The translations under genes and the position numbers were made by a program. From assembly GCF_900100435.1 (NCBI RefSeq), contig NZ_FNEX01000004.1, forward strand, positions 372,001 to 436,000: 64,000 nt of DNA. The letters are read 5' to 3'. How positions within the stretch are numbered: position 1 is the stretch's first letter; each line of letters opens with the position of its first letter. The DNA is from Pedobacter sp. ok626. GTDB taxonomy: Bacteria; Bacteroidota; Bacteroidia; Sphingobacteriales; Sphingobacteriaceae. A model generated the notes under the pieces. That model saw only the letters and a list, made by a program, of their open reading frames with translations, searched no databases and was not told where the DNA came from. Positions 36,441 to 45,932 of the stretch are shown here, in pieces.

Positions 36441-37775
36441 ATGAAAACAATAAAATACAACATCTTAACAGCAGCAACGGGAATAACATTTGTGTTGTTT
36501 ATGCTTGCATTGTCTTCCTGCAAAAAGGGTATTGGTATGCCCGAAAATGACCCGACGCCACAAGATACTACGCTTAAAGTAAGCTCTTTATCTAACACCA
36601 CCCTTCGATATGGCGATACCCTTATCATTAAGGGCAGCAACTTTTCCGCTACAGCCATCAGTAATACCGTCACTATTGACGGCGTGGTTGCCACCTTACA
36701 ATCGGCAATTGCTACAGAATTAAAGGTAATTGTTCCAGCTGTTGGAGCAGTTAATGGGGAAGTAAAAATAAAAACAGGCAACCAGACTGTGAGCGGTGGC
36801 AACATTACCTATGTGCCCGATGTATTTGTAGCTGGTTCTCAGGATAATGGCGCAGGCCCTTTGGCTACTTATTGGAAAAACAGCATTGCTGTTAAACTAA
36901 GCACAGAAGAATCAGCATTGAGTTCAATTTTTATAAATGGCAATGATGTGTATGCAGCAGGATGGGAAAGGACTAACAATTTACAATTGGCCAATTATTG
37001 GAAAAATGGCACTAAAACCACGCTTGGTACCGGCGCTTCTGCTGCTAATAGTATTTCGGTAAACGGTAAAGGTGTGCATGTAGGCGGCTGGGAACTTGTG
37101 AACGGACCGGATGTCCCCCGATACTGGAAAAATGGAACAGGTACAACCATAAATGTCTTTGACCCCATTATATCGAATACTGTTACGGGTAATGGCTCTT
37201 GTAATGGTGTTTATACAAGTGGTAATAATGTTTGCGCTGTTGGAAGTTATCGAAACTCACAGGGGAGGTTTTCGCCATGGGAATTTACAAATGGGGTACT
37301 ACCGGCCAATACTATACCCAATAACGATAAGCATTGTTTTGCCAATGCTGTTTTCTTAAGTGGAAGCGATTTGTATGTAGTAGGCTACCAACAAAGTCCA
37401 ACAACAGCGTTGCCTATGGCTACCATCTGGAAAAACGGAACTGCTGCAACACTAACCGCAGGCACTGTTTCGGTAGGTGTATTAAACGCTGTTTTCGTAG
37501 CGGGAAACGACGTATATGTGGCAGGATATGAACAAGAAGATTATTACCACGTTGGGCCAACTTTTGCAAAATATTGGAAAAACGGGGTAGCAGTAAAATT
37601 ATCAACAACATCATCTAGTGCTACAGGTATTGCGGTTTTTGGTAATGATGTTTATGTATCAGGATGGGAAAACAACGGAAGCTATAATGTAGCCAAATAC
37701 TGGAAAAACGGGGTGCCTGTTAATTTAGGCAATGCCGTACTTAATTCATCAGGCAATGCTATTGTGGTACGGTAA
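36441..37775 (+). CDS. IPT/TIG plus YWKNG-repeat beta-propeller-like lipoprotein
   Basis: 444 residues with a lipoprotein signal (Cys27 in LALSSC). Residues ~48-128 form an IPT/TIG immunoglobulin-like domain (LSNTTLRYGDTLIIKGSNF). The rest is about six or seven repeats of ~45-50 residues pairing GNDVYVAGYE-like strands with YWKNG, the pattern of a beta-propeller. The anchor and fold suggest a surface adhesion or ligand-binding protein; no catalytic motif is visible. It begins the seven-gene run that goes to 45775. Confidence 0.82.
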   Translation: MKTIKYNILTAATGITFVLFMLALSSCKKGIGMPENDPTPQDTTLKVSSLSNTTLRYGDTLIIKGSNFSATAISNTVTIDGVVATLQSAIATELKVIVPAVGAVNGEVKIKTGNQTVSGGNITYVPDVFVAGSQDNGAGPLATYWKNSIAVKLSTEESALSSIFINGNDVYAAGWERTNNLQLANYWKNGTKTTLGTGASAANSISVNGKGVHVGGWELVNGPDVPRYWKNGTGTTINVFDPIISNTVTGNGSCNGVYTSGNNVCAVGSYRNSQGRFSPWEFTNGVLPANTIPNNDKHCFANAVFLSGSDLYVVGYQQSPTTALPMATIWKNGTAATLTAGTVSVGVLNAVFVAGNDVYVAGYEQEDYYHVGPTFAKYWKNGVAVKLSTTSSSATGIAVFGNDVYVSGWENNGSYNVAKYWKNGVPVNLGNAVLNSSGNAIVVR

Positions 37776-37802
37776 ATAAAATAGATACTTAAAAATAAAC
37801 CC

Positions 37803-39203
37803 ATGAAGAAATTATTTTTAACCCTCATTTTTTTGTTTGTTGCGATAGTGGTTTTTGCCCAAAAGCAGACTTTTGATGTATTAAACTATACCATGCCCAA
37901 AGATTGGGATAAAACAGAAATGGCAAATGGCATACAGCTGTCTACCAAAAACGATGGTAAAGGAAATTATGCAGCGGTTGTTATTTTGCGTTCGGCAGCA
38001 AGCACGGTATCTGCACAAGAAAACTTTAATAATGGCTGGGAGAAACTGGTAAAAGGTACTGTGTCTGTTTCCGGGGAACCAACCATGCAGGCACCTGCTA
38101 CTGAAAAAGGATGGAACGTTATTTCGGGGCAGGCCGGCTATACCGATGGCGCCAGCAAAGGATGGGTAACGCTGATAACGGCTACAGGGAGCGGCAAAAT
38201 GGCTAATGTGGTCGTAATGACCAATACCGATAAATATCAAACCCAGATACTGGATTTTATAAAAAGCATTGACTTAAACGAAACGGCAACTGCACATGGC
38301 AACAATATAGGCCCGGTTCAACAATCGGTTAATGAAACAGCTTCGTCAACAAACGCTATAAACGGTTCAGGAAATAAAAGTATGTATTCAATTACTGTTC
38401 CGCCTACGTGGAGTTTAAATGCCGGAGGTAATAGTTTAACCTTAGAAAAAAACACCAATACAGGAAAAAGAATTATTGAGTTTATGAGTATGGTAAAATC
38501 ATCTGGCAATTTAGAAAAAGATATGGAACATGTTTTCTTTGAAGTTTTTGATGGATGGAGCCTGTATAACAGCCCCAATAATCTTTTATTTGAAAAAGGT
38601 GATCATGAAAAAGGGTTTACCAGCCAAGGCCTGCCTTATTATATGTTAAGCAATAACATAAGAAAAACCGGATCTAGTAATGGCGATGTTATAAAAAGCT
38701 TCGTCATACTTATACAGGTAGGGCCAAACGTAGCCATTATTAATTCGGCAGATCAAATACTGGGCAGCGAAACTGAAATGGCTTTAAATTTTCTTTTATT
38801 CAATTTGAAGATAAATGGTATTGCCGAAAAAAATATGGATTATAAAAAACAGCTAACAGGTACCTGGGCTTCAAGCAGCGGGTCATACGGAAATAGTTTA
38901 ATTGCTGCTACCAGTTACACAGCAGAAGGAAAATATTATGTGTTAACACAATCTTCTTACACTGTGGGTTACGACTATTATAATGACTTGATTAAAAGCA
39001 AACAATTTAAAGGTGAAGGTGTATTTGCTTTTAAAGGAAATGTGCTGGAAAGAAAAACTAGTTCAGGTCCAGTAACAAAATACTTCATTAGATTTTATTC
39101 CAAAAAATATGGTAATAATCAATGGAGAAATTTAATGGGTTTGTATGCCTGTAATTATGATAAAAACAGAATAGAAACGGTTTCTTCTTTTCAAAAGCTT
39201 TAA
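37803..39203 (+). CDS. Exported protein of unknown function (466 aa)
   Basis: The signal peptide ends ...VVFAQ. The N-terminal domain (about 20-165) has QTFDVLNYTMPKDW, reminiscent of PsbP-like (DUF1795-type) domains common in Bacteroidota; a second, similar half begins near SMYSITVPPTWSLNAGG, so this may be a two-domain repeat. The C-terminal third holds AATSYTAEGKYYVL-like strands. The function is unknown. It starts 27 nt after the propeller gene, in the promoter-2 operon. Confidence 0.75.
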   Translation: MKKLFLTLIFLFVAIVVFAQKQTFDVLNYTMPKDWDKTEMANGIQLSTKNDGKGNYAAVVILRSAASTVSAQENFNNGWEKLVKGTVSVSGEPTMQAPATEKGWNVISGQAGYTDGASKGWVTLITATGSGKMANVVVMTNTDKYQTQILDFIKSIDLNETATAHGNNIGPVQQSVNETASSTNAINGSGNKSMYSITVPPTWSLNAGGNSLTLEKNTNTGKRIIEFMSMVKSSGNLEKDMEHVFFEVFDGWSLYNSPNNLLFEKGDHEKGFTSQGLPYYMLSNNIRKTGSSNGDVIKSFVILIQVGPNVAIINSADQILGSETEMALNFLLFNLKINGIAEKNMDYKKQLTGTWASSSGSYGNSLIAATSYTAEGKYYVLTQSSYTVGYDYYNDLIKSKQFKGEGVFAFKGNVLERKTSSGPVTKYFIRFYSKKYGNNQWRNLMGLYACNYDKNRIETVSSFQKL

Positions 39204-39322
39204 TTACAATGCCAATTTCCATAAGGGAAAGCAGTTGGAAACCCAGATGGCTTTATCATCAAAATAACCTGTTCTGGAGATTAAATAAAACATCTGTTCC
39301 AAACTATTAAATCTCGTTATAC

Positions 39323-39865
39323 ATGAAAAAAATTATTCTTTTACTAAGCTTGGCAGTAACCATTATTGCTGCAAATGCACAGGAAGCACCACCGAAGGTA
39401 CCACCTATAAAAAATGTTATAGATGCAAAACTACCTACTTTGCCGCAACAGCCCGTAAAATTGCCTTTGGGTACAGTGCTGCCAACATTAGCCAACCGTG
39501 AAACAGCCAAATTTACAATACCCAACTGGCAGCTCATCCGCTGGTGGGTTACACCTAATGCAGGCCATTCGATTACCGATCCTTCTTTTAAATTTCTCAG
39601 CAATGGCACAGTTAGCTGTAGTCTCACTACACCCGAAGCTGTAACAAGACTCGAATCTGGTACTTACACCGTTCATGGCAATAATGTAACCATCCTTTTA
39701 AAAAAGAATACAAATGTAACCATGAACTGCAATCTTATTTATAACAACAGCAACAAAACACTAATAGGTACCTATACCCTGCAAGTACTTCCTGTTACTA
39801 ATGCACCAGCGGGTTATACACCTGGAACAGTAACAGGAGAGTTGAAGCTGGAAATAAAGCCATAG
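39323..39865 (+). CDS. Exported protein of unknown function (180 aa)
   Basis: The signal peptide ends ...AANAQ, followed by a Pro-rich spacer (APPKVPPIK). The mature domain resembles a small beta-barrel/lipocalin-like fold with KFLSNGTVSCSLTTPEAVTRLESGTY and Thr/Asn-rich strands. No family is recognised. The gap to the previous gene is 119 nt, the largest in the operon; it contains no conserved element or clear terminator. Confidence 0.75.
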   Translation: MKKIILLLSLAVTIIAANAQEAPPKVPPIKNVIDAKLPTLPQQPVKLPLGTVLPTLANRETAKFTIPNWQLIRWWVTPNAGHSITDPSFKFLSNGTVSCSLTTPEAVTRLESGTYTVHGNNVTILLKKNTNVTMNCNLIYNNSNKTLIGTYTLQVLPVTNAPAGYTPGTVTGELKLEIKP

Positions 39866-39876
39866 AGAATATAGTT

Positions 39877-41730
39877 ATGAAATCATACGTAGCAATAACA
39901 GCATTTCTATTTATCGCTTTTTCTGCCCATGCCCAAAGTGATCAGGAACTTAACCGTGACTCGGTAATTGGCTGGCGGTATATAAGCAACCCACCAAAAG
40001 CCATTGCTGTTTACAAACCAATAAAAGGCCAATTTGGCTCTTACTCAGTTTGGCAGCAGCAAGCTTCGGATTTGCTGATCAACTGGATACAGCAATCTTA
40101 CCTGCCCCGTGGGCTAGTAATGCGTACTATTGTCAAAAACGATGAGCGCTGGTATCTATTTAATAATGGCCCGTTGCAGAGCTATGGTGTAAATTTTCTA
40201 GGATTTTCTACACATTTTGCCAATGGGAAAATTAACCTAAGCGACGAACAAGGTCAAAGATTAGTAGCCGGATTTAATGACTTTCCGGGTACTTTTATCA
40301 AAGGGTTTAATCCTGGTAGTTTGTATTTCTTTGCAGAGCAAGCGCAATTTACGAGTGGAGATGATGAAGCTCAATTAGCCAAAGAAGGAATAGATAAAAA
40401 GATTCAGCCCAGTCTCTATAAATACCGTACTTATTTCGACCATTATCACGACAATGGCCAACAGGTTTTTAAAATTGGCGTAGTGGTTCCTAAAAACGGC
40501 AACTGGCCCTTTAAACCAGTACTGGTAAAAGATGCCGTGGCCTATATTCAGCAGCAAATGGCAGTTTATCCAGGTATCCTGCAAAAAAATCCTTACTCGG
40601 TAGAGCCGTTGAAAAAAGATCTGGAAAGACTGAAACCTTACTACAATGAAGTTGTAAAATTAAATGCAAGTTATAATTACGGTAACGGCATTAACGATGG
40701 CAATGGGCATTACCTGCTCAATCCCGAAGCTATTATAAACGGCAAAGGCAACAATAAAACATTCCCGGAATACAACATACTTGTTAGCACAACTCAGCAG
40801 ACGATTGACCAGGCAAAAACTGATAACCCACTTTGGCTGTATGTTAATTTAACACCAATAAACGTGGCCTTACAGGGTAATCCTGTAAAATTTGATACAA
40901 GGTTTGGCACAGGCATACCGCACATGGTAAATTCAATGTTGAATAATTTCAATTTTGATTATGTAGCCAAATGGCTGGCGCAGCCCAACGACAGAAAGAG
41001 TATGGTTTATACACCAGTAAAAACGCCTGCAAAATCAACAGGTAATACAGCCACTGCACCGGCAACTGTATCAGCAACAGCAACAGCAAAAAACAAAGAC
41101 CCTTACACCATCTTGTATGAAGATTTTGACGGCTATCCTGCCGGTGAAATATCGGCCAAAAAATGGCATACGGCAGGATATGGCTTTGCCAATGCTTCTT
41201 TAACCACTATAAATGGACAAAATGGTAAATGGGTTTCAATCCCGAATAAATTTACTTTTTACCCTGATTTAAATATTCCACTCTCACAGAATTATACAGT
41301 AAGCTATGATGTATATTTTGGCCCCGGCATTACCAACAAAAGAGTGATGCATTATTTCAGGTTGGATGCCTATGACTCCAAAGATAAATATCCTCAACCT
41401 ATGAATATGGCCAGCGCTGTTGATAAAGGAATGGACTTTAGGATTGCCATGAGTGGCGAAGGTACAATGGAATGCAACTTCAGGAAAGGCCAATATAAGG
41501 AAATGAATCAGGATGTTAGGATTGCGGCATTTAAGGAAAAAGAGGTGGCGCATGTAAGCGTCAGCGTCAGCGGTACTATGGTTTCTATTTCGGTAAACGG
41601 TAAAGACGTAATCAGAAATGATAATGCCAGGCCTGCCGAGCAAATGTATAAACGTGTTGGCTGGTATTGCAGTAATCCTAATATGCTGCTCGGGAATATT
41701 TATATCAAAAGTGCAACACCAGTTAAATAA
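39877..41730 (+). CDS. Large exported protein, tandem paralogue 1 (617 aa)
   Basis: The signal peptide ends ...FSAHAQ. A ~370-residue N-terminal domain of unknown family starts DQELNRDSVIGWRYIS and contains SVWQQQASDLLINWIQQSYLPRGL and the GNWPFKPVLVKDAVAYIQQQ block. An Ala/Thr-rich linker (~380-405) leads to a C-terminal concanavalin A/LamG-like sandwich (TILYEDFDGYPAGEISAKKW onward). The next gene encodes a 611-residue paralogue of the same layout. The domain pair suggests surface binding of a large ligand, but no catalytic residues are visible. Confidence 0.8.
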   Translation: MKSYVAITAFLFIAFSAHAQSDQELNRDSVIGWRYISNPPKAIAVYKPIKGQFGSYSVWQQQASDLLINWIQQSYLPRGLVMRTIVKNDERWYLFNNGPLQSYGVNFLGFSTHFANGKINLSDEQGQRLVAGFNDFPGTFIKGFNPGSLYFFAEQAQFTSGDDEAQLAKEGIDKKIQPSLYKYRTYFDHYHDNGQQVFKIGVVVPKNGNWPFKPVLVKDAVAYIQQQMAVYPGILQKNPYSVEPLKKDLERLKPYYNEVVKLNASYNYGNGINDGNGHYLLNPEAIINGKGNNKTFPEYNILVSTTQQTIDQAKTDNPLWLYVNLTPINVALQGNPVKFDTRFGTGIPHMVNSMLNNFNFDYVAKWLAQPNDRKSMVYTPVKTPAKSTGNTATAPATVSATATAKNKDPYTILYEDFDGYPAGEISAKKWHTAGYGFANASLTTINGQNGKWVSIPNKFTFYPDLNIPLSQNYTVSYDVYFGPGITNKRVMHYFRLDAYDSKDKYPQPMNMASAVDKGMDFRIAMSGEGTMECNFRKGQYKEMNQDVRIAAFKEKEVAHVSVSVSGTMVSISVNGKDVIRNDNARPAEQMYKRVGWYCSNPNMLLGNIYIKSATPVK

Positions 41731-41795
41731 TTAAAGAAATGAAACACATAAAAATATTTTGATAATCCAACTGGTTTTAAACTAAACTAATTGCT

Positions 41796-43631
41796 ATGAA
41801 ATCGACACTACTTATCCCCTTATTTATACTACTGTCTTTTATCGCTTTTTCTGCCCATGCCCAAAATGATCAGGAACTTAACAGAGACTCGGTATTGGGT
41901 TGGCAATACGTTACCAATCCGACCAAAGCCAATACGGTTTATAAACCCTACAAAGGTTATTATGGCTCGTATTCCATTTGGCAGCAACAGGCCGTTGATA
42001 AATTATATAGCTGGATACAACAATCTTATTTGCCACGAGGCTTAATCATCAGACGTGTTAGTAAAAACGACGATCGCTCATATTTACCTGATTTAGGCCC
42101 GTTACATAGTTATGGTTTTGAATTAATGGGCTTCTCTGCAAGATTTGAGAATGGAAAAATCAACCTCAATGGTGAACAAGGAAGCAAGCTGATTGCAGGC
42201 TTCAATGATTTTCCAGGTGCTTATATAGACGGATTTAATCCCAATGGACTGTATTTCTTTTCTGAAAAGGCACCATTTTGTGCGGGCGAGGATGATGCTA
42301 CTGTGAAGGGTGAAGGGATTGATAAAAGGATTCAAGCCAATCTTTATAATTATCGGACCTACTTGCAGCATTACCATGATAGTGGAAAAGGCTATGGTAA
42401 AATTGATGTGGTAGTTCCCAGAAATGGCGAATGGCCTTTTAAACCCGTGTTGGTAAAAGATGCCGTAGCTTTTATTCAACAGCAGATGGCCATCTATCCT
42501 GGTATTATGAAAAAATATCCGCACTACGAAAAGGAAATACAGGCCGCGTTAGAAGGTCTCAAACCTTTTTATAACGAAGTAACAAAGTTAGATCCTCGTA
42601 TCAACTACCGTATCGGTCCTAGCGATGGTGCAGGACATTACCTGCTCGATCCACGCCATATCTTAAATGGCAAACAGCTCAGCAAAACTTTCCCTGAATA
42701 TAACCTATTGGTAAGTACAACCCAACAAATCATCAATCAATCTAAAACCGATAAACCACTTTGGTTATATGTAAACCTTACGCCCAGAATCGATTTTGCA
42801 GGATCACTCGCTAACTATGATGTAACTTTTGGAACCGATGCACAACATTTGGTGCATTCAATGTTACAAAATTTTAATTTCGATTACGTAAGCAAGTGGT
42901 TAGCCGACCCTGAAAAGATGAAAACCGTTGCCTATAAACCGGTGAAAGAACCCGCAAAAACTTCGGGCAATACAATGGTAAGTATTGTAAGTAAATCGGT
43001 TACGGCAAGCGTAAAAAATAAAGACCCGAATACGATTTTATATGAAGACTTCGAGGGCCATATCTCTGGTGATTTTTCTGCTAAAGGATGGCATACATAC
43101 GGAAAAAATGGACACGAATTTCAAAATGCCACACTTCATACGCTAAGGGGTCAGCAAGGAAAATGGATATCCATACCCAAAGAGTTTACGTTCTATCCTG
43201 ATTTTCCAAAACCACTTCCAGCCAATTTTACCCTGAGTTACGATGTGTATTTCGGGAAAAACATTCGCAATTATAGATCGCTAATGTATGTACGCTTGGG
43301 AACCGAAAACTACATCAACATACAAGACATTAACCGAAACGGATTTGATTTTGCATTTGCCTTAGGCGGGGAAGCTGAAACGAGTGTGCAGTTTATGAAG
43401 AAAAAAGTTCCTGAAAAAATTCAACGCTTTAGGATTGAAAACCTGAAAGCAGAAAATGTGGCTCGTGTAACTATAACTGTCAATGGCGCATCGGTAGCAG
43501 TAGCGGTTAACAATAAAGAAGTTTTTAAAAATGAAATGGTACTGCCAACAGGTGTAGCCTACACGAAAATTGGCTGGTACTTCGGAGATCCCGATGCTTA
43601 TTTGGGCAATATTGATATTAAAAAACAATAA
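41796..43631 (+). CDS. Large exported protein, tandem paralogue 2 (611 aa)
   Basis: It has the same architecture as the gene before it: signal peptide ending FSAHAQ, the DQELNRDSVLGWQYVTNP domain with SIWQQQAVDKLYSWIQQ and EWPFKPVLVKDAVAFIQQQ, a short linker and a C-terminal sandwich domain (TILYEDFEGHISGDFSAKGW). The DNA around the signal-peptide end is nearly identical to the first paralogue, while the rest has diverged, so this is an older tandem duplication with parts kept similar. The intergenic gap is 65 nt. Confidence 0.8.
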   Translation: MKSTLLIPLFILLSFIAFSAHAQNDQELNRDSVLGWQYVTNPTKANTVYKPYKGYYGSYSIWQQQAVDKLYSWIQQSYLPRGLIIRRVSKNDDRSYLPDLGPLHSYGFELMGFSARFENGKINLNGEQGSKLIAGFNDFPGAYIDGFNPNGLYFFSEKAPFCAGEDDATVKGEGIDKRIQANLYNYRTYLQHYHDSGKGYGKIDVVVPRNGEWPFKPVLVKDAVAFIQQQMAIYPGIMKKYPHYEKEIQAALEGLKPFYNEVTKLDPRINYRIGPSDGAGHYLLDPRHILNGKQLSKTFPEYNLLVSTTQQIINQSKTDKPLWLYVNLTPRIDFAGSLANYDVTFGTDAQHLVHSMLQNFNFDYVSKWLADPEKMKTVAYKPVKEPAKTSGNTMVSIVSKSVTASVKNKDPNTILYEDFEGHISGDFSAKGWHTYGKNGHEFQNATLHTLRGQQGKWISIPKEFTFYPDFPKPLPANFTLSYDVYFGKNIRNYRSLMYVRLGTENYINIQDINRNGFDFAFALGGEAETSVQFMKKKVPEKIQRFRIENLKAENVARVTITVNGASVAVAVNNKEVFKNEMVLPTGVAYTKIGWYFGDPDAYLGNIDIKKQ

Positions 43632-43642
43632 AGAATGAGGCA

Positions 43643-45775
43643 ATGAAAAATATATTGATAATCCTATTGATGCTGCCCTTATTGGCAATAGCACAAGAAA
43701 AACAGCGCATGGAAGATGCCATAAAAAAAATGGAGGAGCTGAAAAAAAATATGACCCCAGAGCAGCGAGCCATGCTAGAGAAAATGGGACTTGAAAAAAC
43801 AATGAAAACTGCCCAAAAAAATATGCAGCAGGGTGGTACTGGAACAGCATTGATGCAAATGGGTGACCCGAACAAAATTCCCGAAAAACTTTCTACACTG
43901 GCTATACCGGCCACACCCACTGATAAAGGGAAACTTATAGCTTACCTCAAACCAATTTTTTCACAAACAGAAACTGCGATGAAACCCGATCATGTAAAAG
44001 CGGTACAAAAATTATTGGATAAGGGCGCTGAAACCGGAAAATATGCACTGGTATTTTGGTCGCATAATGAATTGGACAAAGCATTGTACCTGCTTATTAA
44101 TGCCTGTATCACCAATCCGGATGATTATGTTTCCATCAATAACCTCGGCGCATTGCTTACCCTTTCGGGATATGCACATAAATCTTTCCCGCTGCTTTTA
44201 TATACGCAAAAATTTGTGCCTCAAAGCGGCACGTTGCTTAACAATATAGGTCAGGCTTATCTGAGTTTGGGTTATGTTGACAAAGCGAAACCGTTGTTTT
44301 TATCAGCCATTGCAAAAGATTCGACCAAAACCGAAGCGTATCGTTCGATGGCACTTATTGCACAAAAACAGGGAGACAATGCGCTTTGCGGAAACTATCT
44401 CGAAAAAGCCATAGCACATGGCGCTGCTACTCCAGAGAATATCAATTTATTGAAACAGGTGGCACCTCAAAAAGACATTTCGGCGCATATCAGAAAACGT
44501 TTTAAACAATTTTATAAAGACCATAGTGTTACCAAACGCTTTATCGTACCGTCAATACCGGCATCGTATGAAGAAGCAGTAGCACGTGATGGTGAAGTGG
44601 AAGCCTATTTCAGGGACTTTGATGCTACTATTAACGCAACTTATAAAACACAACAAGAACTGGATAAAAAATATGGGAACCAAGTACAGGGAAACCAGGC
44701 TAAAATGATGGCACAAATGCAGCAAACGCTGGCCAATGCTGGCAAACCTGGTTTTTCCAAATCGGTTAAGGATCTGAAAGAATCGTTCAGTAATCCATTT
44801 GTAACCCAGGCATCCGTCATGCTAGCCAGTATAGACAATCCACAATTCAGTAAATCCTATATCAACAGAATGAAAACTGAAACAGCAAACAGGTTAGCAA
44901 GCGTGAATGAACTGAAACAGGCATTGAAAACCGATTTTGATGATAAGATAAATGCTTTGGTAAAAGAAGAAAGCAAACTGAAAGACGGCGAAGGCCAGGA
45001 TGCAGCAAATGCAAGATCAGTAGAAATTGAAAAACAACTCTGTGATTTGAATACAGCAAGGCAAAATAAATGGCTGGAAAAAATGGCCGAAATAAATAAT
45101 CAATATATCCATAAAATGGAAGATCTGTTGAACCAGCGTTTGCAAGAGCATCTTTTTTGGAATACCATCGTGATGCAATCCATGCAAGACCCTACGGCCG
45201 TTAACTACGCATTTTATGTGGGCTATTTGAAAGACTTGTATAATCTTGCTTATCTGCTTTTCCCTACGCATGTGGACGGGGGGCTATCAAAACCCTGTGG
45301 GGATTATATGAAAGCCAACAATTACAGAGGAAAAATACACGATTGGGAAAGAGAACACTGCGAAGTGGATTTTGGGATAGACCTCATGGTAACCGGTGGA
45401 AAAATGAATTGCGAAGGCTGGTCGGTTTATGCAGATTTCAAAGAAGGTTCATTTAGGTACGATCGAAGTGTTGATCCTGTAACCTGGCAAACTACCGGGC
45501 ACAGCATTACTGTAAAAGCAGGAAAAGAAAAAGAATTTGAGATCACCAAAAAACTGGGTGGAAAAATAGGTGCAGAAATAGGAACCACCATCAAGTTTGA
45601 TGGGAATATGAACCCGGTTGATTTGATCGTTAAAGAATCAGTTTCAGCAGAGATGAGTGGCCCTATGGGAGGCAGTGCAGGTGTTAATTTAGTTGATGTT
45701 GAAATAAGTGTGAGCAGTGGTTTTAAGGCCACCGGGTCATCCATACCAGGGTTTGGAAGCGATTTTTTGAAATAA
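43643..45775 (+). CDS. Exported TPR/coiled-coil protein of unknown function (710 aa)
   Basis: The signal peptide is ~18 residues. Residues ~18-70 are a charged coiled coil (MEDAIKKMEELKKNM). TPR-like repeats follow at ~130-270 (YVSINNLGALLTLSGY, GTLLNNIGQAYLSLGYVDKA). Another long helical stretch is at ~330-480. The C-terminus (~600-710) is Gly/Ser-rich and beta-like, with few clear domains. It starts 11 nt after the second 600-residue paralogue and ends the promoter-2 run. It may be a scaffold partner of the other secreted proteins; that is inference. Confidence 0.78.
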   Translation: MKNILIILLMLPLLAIAQEKQRMEDAIKKMEELKKNMTPEQRAMLEKMGLEKTMKTAQKNMQQGGTGTALMQMGDPNKIPEKLSTLAIPATPTDKGKLIAYLKPIFSQTETAMKPDHVKAVQKLLDKGAETGKYALVFWSHNELDKALYLLINACITNPDDYVSINNLGALLTLSGYAHKSFPLLLYTQKFVPQSGTLLNNIGQAYLSLGYVDKAKPLFLSAIAKDSTKTEAYRSMALIAQKQGDNALCGNYLEKAIAHGAATPENINLLKQVAPQKDISAHIRKRFKQFYKDHSVTKRFIVPSIPASYEEAVARDGEVEAYFRDFDATINATYKTQQELDKKYGNQVQGNQAKMMAQMQQTLANAGKPGFSKSVKDLKESFSNPFVTQASVMLASIDNPQFSKSYINRMKTETANRLASVNELKQALKTDFDDKINALVKEESKLKDGEGQDAANARSVEIEKQLCDLNTARQNKWLEKMAEINNQYIHKMEDLLNQRLQEHLFWNTIVMQSMQDPTAVNYAFYVGYLKDLYNLAYLLFPTHVDGGLSKPCGDYMKANNYRGKIHDWEREHCEVDFGIDLMVTGGKMNCEGWSVYADFKEGSFRYDRSVDPVTWQTTGHSITVKAGKEKEFEITKKLGGKIGAEIGTTIKFDGNMNPVDLIVKESVSAEMSGPMGGSAGVNLVDVEISVSSGFKATGSSIPGFGSDFLK

Positions 45776-45825
45776 AAATCACCTTTTTAACGATTGACCA
45801 TTTTTTTATATCAACCTACTTTTAT
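45771..45825 (+). promoter_or_regulatory. Promoter 3 of the shared regulon
   Basis: The element here is ATAAAAATCACC - T-run (5 T) - AACGATTG (45771-45796), one T shorter and with two T-to-C changes. The same 19-nt gap leads to CTACTTTTAT (45816-45825). It begins inside the stop codon of the upstream gene and drives the gene at 45933. Confidence 0.8.
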
Positions 45826-45855
45826 ATCACAAAATTAAAAAAAACAATGAAACCA

Positions 45856-45898
45856 TCATGAGCAAACGCTCGCAAACAGCAATGAATATTGCTCATGA
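45856..45898 (+). other. Inverted repeat in the leader of the promoter-3 gene
   Basis: TCATGAGCAA (45856-45865) pairs with TTGCTCATGA (45889-45898), a perfect 10-bp stem with a 23-nt loop. A 4-codon frame MKPS ends at 45859-45861 just before it. It lies between the -7 box and the ATG at 45933 and could control translation. Confidence 0.5.
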
Positions 45899-45932
45899 TA
45901 GCTTCATCACCATTAAAAAAAATTATATTCTG

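Noticed and set aside
36800..37770. YWKNG repeats as a possible CRISPR or DNA repeat array
   Set aside because: The repeat is protein-coded, irregular in DNA and inside one long frame; there are no spacers.
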